The notes under the pieces were generated by a model, which saw only the letters and a program-made list of their open reading frames with translations, was not told where the DNA came from and ran no database searches. The translations under genes and the position numbers were made by a program. 64,000 nt of DNA, from assembly GCA_964353355.1 (NCBI GenBank), contig CAYGVT010000023.1, positions 16,357-80,356 on the forward strand, written 5' to 3'. This stretch comes from CAYGVT01 sp964353355 (GTDB lineage: Archaea; Thermoplasmatota; DTKX01; GCA-020343715). Positions 34,997 through 42,545 of the stretch are shown here, piece by piece. The first letter of the stretch is position 1. The number at the start of each line of letters is the position of its first letter.

Positions 34997-35010
34997 CATT
35001 ATAATTGGGT
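34997..35010 (-). promoter_or_regulatory. TATA box of carbonic anhydrase gene
   Basis: Minus-strand CCCAATTATAATGC. A separate plus-strand element, GTATTTATGG at 35045-35054, serves the neighbouring zinc-ribbon gene. Confidence 0.6.
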
Positions 35011-35090
35011 TTCGGGGAGGGGGTCACCTTGGCTGCGAAGCAATGTATTTATGGTTTGAATCCCGGTACCAATTGGAGGGAGGCGGGAGG

Positions 35091-36047
35091 GTGTACTGCG
35101 CAAGGTGTGGCAACCTGATTCAGGATGGGACGTACGTTTGCCAGAGGTGCGGATGGTCAGCGCAGGGCGCGCCACCCGCGCAGCCGGTGCAGCGCGCACA
35201 GAGTCCGCAGCCCATGTCCCCATCGCCGCAGGGCGCTTCGTGGCCCGCGCCCACGGGACCGGTGGTTGTGCAGGCGCCCCCACCAGTGCAGGCCCCGCCG
35301 CCCGCGCAGATGCCGCCGTCGCAGCAGTGGGGCACCCCCTACCCGCCCCCGCAGGTGACGCCGCCCTACGTCCCGCCCCCGCAGATGGCGATGCCCTACA
35401 CCCCGCCCCCTCCGCCCCAACAGGGCACGCCCGTGTCAACCTACTTGATGGGCGGCCTCATCTGCTCCGTCGTCGCCGGGTTGATGATCCTATTCACCCC
35501 GTTCAGCAGCTTCTACCATTATGCGACGATCTACATCCGTATGTGGACTCTCGAGGGCATGCCCCTCCTCCTGCCCCTGGGCCTCCTCCTCCTCGCGCTC
35601 GCTGGCTACGCCTCCCAAGGGATGCGCGACCCCAGGTTCATGTCGCTGGCCCGGCTCTCAAAGGTCAGATACATCGCGGTCGGCGCGATGATATGGGTGT
35701 TCCTGGACGGCCTCATCTTCATCGGGATCATGATCTCGTACGACTACGAGTGGTGGTTCGAGGCGGGCTTCTATGGCGGTGCCATTGGCAGCATCCTCTC
35801 CGTCATATTATTCCAGATGGCCGTGAGTCAGGAGAGCGCGAAGGGCCAGCCCGCCCAACAGGCCGCCTGGCCCGCGACCTACCCGCCCCAGCCCTACCAG
35901 TACCAGCCGTCCTATCCGCCACCTCCCCAGGCGACCCCTCCGCCAGCCTATTCCCCGCCGCCGCAGCAGCCGCAGCAGCCGCAGCAGCTACAGCAGCCGC
36001 AGCAGTGGTCGGGCCAGCAACAGCCGCCTTGGCCGCCCAGGTCGTGA
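35091..36047 (+). CDS. Zinc-ribbon membrane protein with Pro/Gln-rich linkers
   Basis: 318 residues. Zinc ribbon CARCG...CQRCG at 3-20, Pro-rich linker (about 25-115), about four membrane spans (about 118-255, e.g. YLMGGLICSVVAGLMILF), and a C-terminal Pro/Gln/Tyr tail ending in QQPQQPQQLQQPQQ-like repeats. Both tails are probably cytosolic. GTG 35091 is preceded by GGAGGGAGGCGGGAGG, which decides the start. Function unknown; one of five zinc-ribbon-tagged membrane proteins in the window. Confidence 0.72.
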   Translation: MYCARCGNLIQDGTYVCQRCGWSAQGAPPAQPVQRAQSPQPMSPSPQGASWPAPTGPVVVQAPPPVQAPPPAQMPPSQQWGTPYPPPQVTPPYVPPPQMAMPYTPPPPPQQGTPVSTYLMGGLICSVVAGLMILFTPFSSFYHYATIYIRMWTLEGMPLLLPLGLLLLALAGYASQGMRDPRFMSLARLSKVRYIAVGAMIWVFLDGLIFIGIMISYDYEWWFEAGFYGGAIGSILSVILFQMAVSQESAKGQPAQQAAWPATYPPQPYQYQPSYPPPPQATPPPAYSPPPQQPQQPQQLQQPQQWSGQQQPPWPPRS

Positions 36048-36229
36048 GGCCGGGGTGGGCGCCCCCATCGCCTGGGGGCGCTGCGGGGGCCAGGGTGGAT
36101 GCGCACGGTCGACCTCACCACAGCCAGCTTCTCAGGCCGTGGAAAACTGGACGAAGGGTTATTAGGGGTCGCCCGCCATCGATGCGGGATACTGGACGCC
36201 CCGCCACCCCGTACCATGGAGGACCCGAC

Positions 36230-39200
36230 TTGAGCCCCGGACCCACCCGCATTCTCGTGCCATCGCTGCTCCTCGCACTGATGGCCATCCCGACCGGCGC
36301 CGCGCCGGGCGACGGCGGCGTCGAGCTCATGGGCGCGCTCGAGGACTACGTGGCCTCGAGCACGGGCCTGCCCACGACGAGCGACTTCTTCTTCGTCGTG
36401 CTCGCGGACGTCAACGACGACGGGTTCAGGGACATCGTGTCCTCGGTCTCGAACTACTCGTCCCGCTCCACCATGCTGGGCCTCAGGGTCTACACCTGCA
36501 AGGGCGGCACGTCGTGGGAGGATAACTCCTCCGGGCTGCCCACGGTCGACCGCTACGGCGGCATCGGCGTGGGCGACATGGACGGCGACGGCGACCTGGA
36601 CATCGCCTCCGGCATCGAGACGAACGAGGGCTCGTCCAACGAGGGCGTCAGGGTGTGGCTCAACAACGGCACCGTGGGCGGCAAGCTCAGCTGGAAGGCC
36701 GGCCCCACCCCCAGCACGCGGTGGCAGTACTGCACCGTGACCGTGGCCGACATCGACGCGGACGGCGACGGCGACCTCATCGCCGGGGGGAAGTCGGGCA
36801 TCGGCATCGACGTGTACAAGGGCAACGGGGGCGCGGGCGGCGCGCTGCAGTGGACCGACAGCAGCACCGGGTTGCCCACGAGCAGCTCCTACACCGGGCT
36901 CGCGGTCGCGGACATGAACAGCGACGGCGACCTGGACATCGTCGCGACCGACTACCAGAACTCGGGCAATAACGTCCAGCTGTGGACGGGCGACGGCACC
37001 GGCAGGTGGACGTCGCGCGTCTCCAGCATGCCCGCGGGGACCGACCTCACCATGGGCGTCGCGGTCGACGACTTCGACCTCGACGGCAACAACGACATCG
37101 TCTACGGCACGCGCGACGCCGAGATGATGTGCCTTCTCGGCAACGGCGGCGGCTCCGACGGCGCGAGCTTCTGCTGGACCTCGGCCGACACGGGGCTTCC
37201 CACCACGGGCGGCTGGGGGCAGATATCGACCGGGGACGTGGACAAGGACGGCGACCCCGACGTGCTCGCGGGGTGCTCGGGCCGCGCCCTCGAGCTATAC
37301 CTGAGCGACGGCGGCGTGGGAGGCACGCTCGACTGGACCAAGGCCAGCAAGGGCCTTCCCACGGGCAACTTCTACGCCGCGGCCCTGGGCGACTTCGACG
37401 GCGACCGCGTGCTCGACGTCGTGGGCGGGCTCATGGCCAGCCGGACCGCTGGCGGGCTGCGCGCCTACAGGGGCGCGGTCACGGGCGAGTCCTACCCCGT
37501 GGCCAAGGCCGTGTGGAACGGGACCGCGGCGAACGAGACCACGGTCGTGCTCGGCGTCGACGTGGAGGCGGACGGCCGCGGCAGCTACGACGCGGAGGAC
37601 GCGCCGGCGGGCGACGCCGGCGGCACCGCGCTCGTCTACGACTGGAACCTCACGCAGGTGCCCGCGCTCTCGGCGCTCGGCGACGCGAACCTCACGCCCA
37701 ATGACGCGAACGCGACGCCCTCCTTCAGGCCCGACGCGCTGGGCGACTACGCGCTCACGCTCGTCGTGCGCGATTCCGACCGGCACTGGTCCGAGGTCGC
37801 GGCGCGGCTCGTCCTCCACGTGCTCAAGCCCAACGAACCCCCGGTCGCGGACGCGGGCGCGGACCAGGTCGTGACGACGGGCGCGAGCGTTGAGCTCAAC
37901 GGCACGGCCTCCCGCGACCCCGACGGCGAGATAGACGAGTGGGAGTGGAACGCCTCCGCGCTCAACCCCGCCGCGGTGGCCCTCGCAGGCAACAACACCA
38001 CGGTCGCGAGCTTCACGGCCGGCACGGTCGGCCTCTACGCGTTCACGCTGCGAATCCGCGATGACAACGGCAGCTGGAGCGCGCCCGACGAGGTCACGGT
38101 CACGGTCGAGCTCCCGCCGAACACCCGCCCCATCGCCAACGCGGGCGTCGACGTGGGCGTGAGGGAGGGCGAGCCGGTCGAGCTCGACGGCTCCGCCTCC
38201 TACGACCCCGACGGCACCATCGCCGCGTGGGAGTGGGACTGCACGAGCCACCCCGGGCTCGCGCTTGTGAACAATACGACCGCCAGGGTGTCCTTCGTGC
38301 CGGCCGAGGCCGGCGACCACACCCTCGCCCTCAGGGTCCAGGACGACCGTGGCGACTGGAGCCCGCTGGACACGGTCACGGTGCGCGTCGTGGGCGTGGA
38401 CGTCAACCTCCCGCCCGTCGCGGACATCGAGGGCCCGACGGTGGTCGAGGCCTTCGTGGGCGACTCGGTCGCGCTCTCGGGCGCGACCTCGCGCGACCCG
38501 GACGGTACAGTGGTCGAGTGGACCTGGAACTGCACCACCCACGCGGTCACCTTCGCGGGCCAGGGTACGGCCACGGCCTCCTTCGTCCCGGCCGTGGCAG
38601 GCTACCTCTCCATCACGCTCGCGGTGCGCGACGACAACGGCACGTGGTCGCTGTCGGAGGACGCGGTCGTCGTCGGCGTGGCCGTCCGGCCCAACGTGCC
38701 GCCGGCGGCGGTCATAACGGGGCCCTCAGGAACGGTCATGACGGGCGACACCGTCACCATCGACGGCTCGGACTCCTACGACCCCGACGGCACGATAGCC
38801 GTGTGGCTGTGGCATTGCTCCCCCCCCTCGGGCGTCGGGTTCTACGTGCAGGGCACGTCCCGGATAGTGGACGATCCGCGGGCCGGCACCTACACGTACA
38901 CGCTCTGGGTCACCGACGATCAGGGCGCGCAGGGCCCTCCCGCGACGCTCACGTTCACTGTCGTCCAGCGCAACCGCCCGCCCGCTGTGCGATCGACGCT
39001 GCCGGTCGCGGGCGGACAGGAGCTCGAGAACGGCACACTCCTCGTGGCCTGGGAGGCGTCGGACCCGGACGGTGACGAGCTCGAGTACGCCATCGAGGTG
39101 ATGGATGGCGCAGCGGTGGTGGCACGCGCGTCCGCGGCCCCCGGCGCCAACCGCACCGCCCTCCTCGACTCCTTGCTCCACATCCCCAGGAACGTCACGC

Positions 39201-39589
39201 TCACCGTGCGCGTGAGGGCGACAGAGCGTTCCACCTTCGAGAGGCTCAACGCCACGGCCTCGTCCGCGGCCTTCCGCATCGTCGACCCCGCACCGCCCCC
39301 GCCGCCGCCCCCGCCCCCGCCGCCCGACGATGAGCCGGACGTCGTCACGGAGACCAGCGCGGTCACATCCCGCTGGAGCCTCATCGCGCTCGCCGCGCTC
39401 GTCGTCGCGGGCGTCGTCGGGGGCGTGATTCTCGTGGTGTCGCGGTCATCGGCCGGCGCGCCGATGCAACCGCCAGCGGCCGTGTGGCCGCAATCGGCCG
39501 TAGGCACGTGCCCCGCGTGCGGCTCCCCCATCGGCACCGACAACGCCTTCGGCAGGCCCTACTGCCCAAGGTGCGACAGGTACTACTGA
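36230..39589 (+). CDS. FG-GAP/PKD surface protein with cytosolic C-terminal zinc ribbon
   Basis: About 1119 residues. Signal peptide (ILVPSLLLALMAIPTGA) at about 8-25. Seven FG-GAP/VCBS repeats carry Ca2+-loop motifs such as DVNDDGFRD, DMDGDGDLD and DMNSDGDLD (about 50-410), enough for a seven-bladed integrin-like propeller. About four PKD modules follow (GSASYDPDGTI, RDPDGEI), one FN3-like module, a run of ten prolines, one span (about 1045-1068), and finally CPAC...CPRC, a zinc ribbon at the cytosolic tip. TTG 36230 follows GGAGG at suitable spacing; ATG 36182 is in frame and close to the start predicted from the TATA-like GGTTATTAGG (36157-36166), so the start is open. Confidence 0.8.
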   Translation: MSPGPTRILVPSLLLALMAIPTGAAPGDGGVELMGALEDYVASSTGLPTTSDFFFVVLADVNDDGFRDIVSSVSNYSSRSTMLGLRVYTCKGGTSWEDNSSGLPTVDRYGGIGVGDMDGDGDLDIASGIETNEGSSNEGVRVWLNNGTVGGKLSWKAGPTPSTRWQYCTVTVADIDADGDGDLIAGGKSGIGIDVYKGNGGAGGALQWTDSSTGLPTSSSYTGLAVADMNSDGDLDIVATDYQNSGNNVQLWTGDGTGRWTSRVSSMPAGTDLTMGVAVDDFDLDGNNDIVYGTRDAEMMCLLGNGGGSDGASFCWTSADTGLPTTGGWGQISTGDVDKDGDPDVLAGCSGRALELYLSDGGVGGTLDWTKASKGLPTGNFYAAALGDFDGDRVLDVVGGLMASRTAGGLRAYRGAVTGESYPVAKAVWNGTAANETTVVLGVDVEADGRGSYDAEDAPAGDAGGTALVYDWNLTQVPALSALGDANLTPNDANATPSFRPDALGDYALTLVVRDSDRHWSEVAARLVLHVLKPNEPPVADAGADQVVTTGASVELNGTASRDPDGEIDEWEWNASALNPAAVALAGNNTTVASFTAGTVGLYAFTLRIRDDNGSWSAPDEVTVTVELPPNTRPIANAGVDVGVREGEPVELDGSASYDPDGTIAAWEWDCTSHPGLALVNNTTARVSFVPAEAGDHTLALRVQDDRGDWSPLDTVTVRVVGVDVNLPPVADIEGPTVVEAFVGDSVALSGATSRDPDGTVVEWTWNCTTHAVTFAGQGTATASFVPAVAGYLSITLAVRDDNGTWSLSEDAVVVGVAVRPNVPPAAVITGPSGTVMTGDTVTIDGSDSYDPDGTIAVWLWHCSPPSGVGFYVQGTSRIVDDPRAGTYTYTLWVTDDQGAQGPPATLTFTVVQRNRPPAVRSTLPVAGGQELENGTLLVAWEASDPDGDELEYAIEVMDGAAVVARASAAPGANRTALLDSLLHIPRNVTLTVRVRATERSTFERLNATASSAAFRIVDPAPPPPPPPPPPPDDEPDVVTETSAVTSRWSLIALAALVVAGVVGGVILVVSRSSAGAPMQPPAAVWPQSAVGTCPACGSPIGTDNAFGRPYCPRCDRYY

Positions 39590-39660
39590 GCTCTATGGAT
39601 CGTCGGCGCTCGAGTTCCTCATCCTTCATCAGGGAGGGGACGCCAAATCCTCCACACACC

Positions 39661-40008
39661 TCACCCGGGAGGTGCCCTGCGCCCGTCCACTGCGTGTCTC
39701 ACGGCCATCAGTGGGTGGCGCAGCAGCATGCGCGGGCCCGACCACCGCATGACGGCGCGGATGCGCTCGCGCATCTCGGGCCTGTAGCAGTGCACCGTGC
39801 ACCTGCCGCACGTGGCCTTGCCCTCGCCGAACCGGCACCGGTCGAGGCGCCCGTGGGCGTAGGCGAGCAGCTCCGCGCACCCGTCGCACAGGGCGCCGCG
39901 CGTGCCGTGGTGGCCGCGGCAGTACATCCCGACCATGGCCGCGACCGTCCGCTTCTCCCTCCGGATGCGCGGCCCCTCGGCCTCCAGCACGCCGTTCCCA
40001 GGTGACAT
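39661..40008 (-). CDS. YgbA-family (nitrous oxide-stimulated promoter) protein
   Basis: 115 residues, matching the small Cys-rich family of E. coli YgbA: REKRTVAAMVGMYCRGHHG, LCDGCAELLAYAHGRLDRC, CGRCTVHCYRPEMRERIR and SGPRMLLRHP. Six cysteines (C30, C41, C44, C58, C67, C70/C74 region) could bind a metal or Fe-S cluster. The family is linked to nitrosative stress in bacteria; its biochemistry is unsettled. ATG 40008 is near-leaderless with respect to a TATA-like box at 40036-40045. No denitrification enzyme was recognised nearby. Confidence 0.83.
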   Translation of the reverse strand: MSPGNGVLEAEGPRIRREKRTVAAMVGMYCRGHHGTRGALCDGCAELLAYAHGRLDRCRFGEGKATCGRCTVHCYRPEMRERIRAVMRWSGPRMLLRHPLMAVRHAVDGRRAPPG

Positions 40009-40035
40009 GGACGGGTGGTGGAGAGGGACCCCGAC

Positions 40036-40045
40036 GGATTAGCCT
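40036..40045 (-). promoter_or_regulatory. TATA box of YgbA-family gene
   Basis: Minus-strand AAGGCTAATC, centred about 32 nt before ATG 40008. Confidence 0.45.
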
Positions 40046-40132
40046 TGTGCCGACGGGGCGGGGGCCCGGTGGGGGGTGGCCCGGTGGGGGGTCCCAAGGG
40101 CACGGGGGCGGGCCCTGGTATCCTCTCCGCGC

Positions 40133-40360
40133 TCACGCCGCGGTGGCGCGCCTGACCCTGCCGGTGCACGGGTCCAGGAGGATGTCGACGTGGCGCGATT
40201 CGCCGTTGGTGGAGAAATCGGCGGAGATGGCCCAATCGCCCTGTCCCCAGGTCAGGAACCGGTCGTCGAGCCTGAGGTTCTCGGGGAAGACGGAGAGGGT
40301 TTCGACGATGGCGCGCTCCACGAGGGGGATGATTTGGGAGGTGCTTATGAAGACGAGCAA
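40133..40360 (-). CDS. Small protein of unknown function
   Basis: About 75 residues: LVFISTSQIIPLVERAIVET, RLDDRFLTWGQGDWAISADF and RHVDILLDPCTGRVRR. The last part has the look of a small alpha/beta domain, not a shadow frame; codons are GC3-rich throughout. The minus-strand TATA box CTTATATGCC (40393-40402) predicts initiation near 40372, so TTG 40360, after GGTGGAGATG, is preferred over ATG 40396, which lies inside the TATA box. No family recognised. Confidence 0.5.
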   Translation of the reverse strand: MLVFISTSQIIPLVERAIVETLSVFPENLRLDDRFLTWGQGDWAISADFSTNGESRHVDILLDPCTGRVRRATAA

Positions 40361-40392
40361 GGGCCATCTCCACCTGTGACGTTGTCCATTGG

Positions 40393-40402
40393 GCATATAA
40401 GA
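40393..40402 (-). promoter_or_regulatory. TATA box of small unknown gene
   Basis: Minus-strand TCTTATATGC overlaps ATG 40396, arguing against that ATG as the start. Confidence 0.5.
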
Positions 40403-40494
40403 CCGTGGACGTTTTTTCCATCGAGTGGAAATCAGGAAAGGCCGCGGGGACGCCCGGAGCGCATCGTTGGCCCCGCCCCCAACCAACCAGGCAA

Positions 40495-40504
40495 CCTTTA
40501 TTAG
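40495..40504 (+). promoter_or_regulatory. TATA box of PKD/FN3 gene
   Basis: CCTTTATTAG, centred about 44 nt before ATG 40544. Confidence 0.5.
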
Positions 40505-40543
40505 CCCTCGGCCTCTCGCCATGCCTTGGAGAAGGTCGAGACC

Positions 40544-41617
40544 ATGCGCCCCCAGCTGACCTCCATCAGGAGGCACGCCCTCCCCCTGGCAATCGTGCTG
40601 CTCGTCATCATCGGCATAGCGCTGCTGCTCTCCCGCACCACCGCGGCCGCGACCCCGGACGCGACGCCGCCCTTGGCCAACGCGGGGCTGGACTCGACCG
40701 TCCACTCCACCGGCGCGGCCAGGCTCGACGGCTCGGCCTCGACGGACGACGTCGGCGTGGTCGCGTGGACCTGGACGCTCGAGGACGCGGGCACGGACCA
40801 CACGCTGCACGGGGCAGTGGCCTACTTCCCCTTCACAAAGGCCGGCGCGCACAACGTCACCCTCAACGTCACCGACGCGGCCGGCAACTGGGACACGGAC
40901 ACGGCCGTCATCACCGTGCTCACGCCCCCCGGCCCCGCCACGCGGCCGCTCGCGTACGACCGCGACGGCTACGTCGAGGTCAAGTGGGGCGCGCCCGCCG
41001 AGGACGGCGGGTCCGTCGTCCAGCTCTACATGGTCTACAGGGGCGAGGCCGCGGACGCGCTCGCGCCCTTCTGCATCGTGGGCACCGAGGCCAACCTGGG
41101 CGATGCCTGGGTCCACAACGGACATACCTACTACTACGCGCTGTGCGCTATGAACGAGGTCGGGCTCGGCGCCTTCAGCGAGGTCGTGAACGCCACGCCC
41201 ATCTCGGTCCCCCAGCCGCCCCGCAACCTCACGGTCGTGGCCGTGAACGGGACCGTGCACCTCTCCTGGGAGCCCCCGAACGAGGTCCTGGGCTCGACGG
41301 GCCACACGAGCTACGACGTGTACCGCGGGACCGACCCGGACATGCTCGACTTCCTAAAAAACGTCAGGTACGTCGAGGAGTACGACGACGCGCAGGCCGA
41401 GCCGGGGACGACCTACTACTACGCGGTCGCGGCCAAGGCCGACATCGGCCAGAGCAACCTGGCCGGGCCGGTCGAGGTGAGTATGCCGTCTGAAGGGAGT
41501 GCCGAGGACGGGGGGACGGACGCGGCGCTCGCGCAGACCGCCATCGTCGCCCTCGCGCTGGTGTCCGTCATCGCCATCGCCGCGGTGATGCTCGCCACGA
41601 GGCGGTCGGCGCACTGA
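40544..41617 (+). CDS. PKD plus two FN3-like module membrane protein
   Basis: About 357 residues. Signal anchor at about 11-30 (LPLAIVLLVIIGIALLLS), one PKD module (about 40-125, GSASTDDVGVVAWTW, VTLNVTDAAGNWD), two fibronectin-III-like modules (about 128-315, with TYYYALCAMNEVG and TYYYAVAAKADIG ends), and a C-terminal span with Arg stop (about 328-352). It is exposed outside the cell and held by the C-terminal span. ATG 40544 lies shortly after initiation predicted from CCTTTATTAG (40495-40504). Role unknown, perhaps adhesion. Confidence 0.78.
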   Translation: MRPQLTSIRRHALPLAIVLLVIIGIALLLSRTTAAATPDATPPLANAGLDSTVHSTGAARLDGSASTDDVGVVAWTWTLEDAGTDHTLHGAVAYFPFTKAGAHNVTLNVTDAAGNWDTDTAVITVLTPPGPATRPLAYDRDGYVEVKWGAPAEDGGSVVQLYMVYRGEAADALAPFCIVGTEANLGDAWVHNGHTYYYALCAMNEVGLGAFSEVVNATPISVPQPPRNLTVVAVNGTVHLSWEPPNEVLGSTGHTSYDVYRGTDPDMLDFLKNVRYVEEYDDAQAEPGTTYYYAVAAKADIGQSNLAGPVEVSMPSEGSAEDGGTDAALAQTAIVALALVSVIAIAAVMLATRRSAH

Positions 41618-41675
41618 CGCGCGGTCCAGGCCCCGGCCTGGCCGTGGTCCCCGCTCGCCGAACCTCTCCAAACAA

Positions 41676-41683
41676 TTAATATG
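41676..41683 (+). promoter_or_regulatory. TATA box of ABC operon
   Basis: TTAATATG predicts initiation near 41705, just after GTG 41694 and GTG 41700. The ABC gene's true start may therefore be GTG 41733 or TTG 41742. Confidence 0.5.
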
Positions 41684-41693
41684 CCCCTGGCCC

Positions 41694-42545
41694 GTGCGCG
41701 TGCATGCCTGGGCCGCTCGTTGCCAGGCACAGGTGATCGGATTGGCGGTCTCCCAGGCGGTCGGGCCGGTCCTCAGTGTCGACGGCCTCGTCAAGGACTT
41801 CGGGCCAGTGAGGGCGGTCGATGGCCTGGCCTTCTCAATCATGCCAGGCCAGATCTACGGCCTGCTCGGCCCCAACGGCGCGGGCAAGACCACGACCATC
41901 AGGTGCGTGCTGGGCCTCCTCGAGGTCCGGTCCGGGGCCATCTCGGTCCTGGGCGAGGATCCCATGCGCGCGCCCGAGCGCGTCAAGGTCAACATCGGCT
42001 ACGTCGCCGACGACCCCATGCTCTACGGCTCCATCACCCCGCGCGAGATGCTCGACTTCGTCGCGTCCGTCAGGGGGCTGGACGCCGCGACCGCGACCGA
42101 GCGCGCGCGGGAGCTCATCACAGCCCTCGACGCGACCAAGTACTACGACTCCCTCATGGCAACGCTCAGCCGCGGCAACAAGCAGAAGTTCCAGATAGTG
42201 TCGGCGATGCTCCACGACCCCAGGCTCCTCATCCTCGACGAGCCCCTCTCGGGCCTGGACGCGCGCACGGGCCGCGTGGTCAAGGGCCTGCTGCGCCTCC
42301 ACGCGGAGCGCGGCGGGGCCGTGCTGCTATCGACGCACATCATGGAGCAGGCGCAGACGCTGTGCGACCGCATCGGGGTCATCAACAGGGGCCGGATGGT
42401 CGCGGAGGGCACGCTCGAGCAGCTGCGCGCGGTGCAGCACTCCGCGGACGCCACCCTCGAGGAGCTCTTCCTCAAGCTCACGGAGCAGGAGGAGGACGTG
42501 AGGGAGTCCATCGACCGCCTCCGGCAGGACATGAACGGGAGGTGA
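41694..42545 (+). CDS. ABC transporter ATP-binding protein, NosF/CcmA-like
   Basis: Up to 283 residues. Walker A GPNGAGKTT (59-67), Q-loop region GYVADDPMLYGSITPREML, signature LSRGNKQK (a variant typical of ABC-2 exporters and NosF-like ATPases), Walker B LLILDEPLSGLD, and H-loop LSTHIM. It hydrolyses ATP to drive the membrane partner encoded by the next gene, whose GTG start overlaps this gene's TGA. The C-terminal 60 residues are helical and acidic. Start uncertain: GTG 41694 is used; GTG 41733 or TTG 41742 would remove an unconserved leader and fit the promoter better. Confidence 0.87.
   Translation: MRVHAWAARCQAQVIGLAVSQAVGPVLSVDGLVKDFGPVRAVDGLAFSIMPGQIYGLLGPNGAGKTTTIRCVLGLLEVRSGAISVLGEDPMRAPERVKVNIGYVADDPMLYGSITPREMLDFVASVRGLDAATATERARELITALDATKYYDSLMATLSRGNKQKFQIVSAMLHDPRLLILDEPLSGLDARTGRVVKGLLRLHAERGGAVLLSTHIMEQAQTLCDRIGVINRGRMVAEGTLEQLRAVQHSADATLEELFLKLTEQEEDVRESIDRLRQDMNGR

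Noticed and set aside
35049..35068. tRNA T-arm-like ggtttgaatcccgg
   Set aside because: No matching acceptor, D or anticodon arms in the flanks, and the segment is the promoter/leader of a zinc-ribbon gene.
36182..36229. ATG 36182 as start of the FG-GAP/PKD gene
   Set aside because: It is close to the predicted transcript start but would add 16 residues before the signal peptide; TTG 36230 has GGAGG at proper spacing. Not fully excluded.
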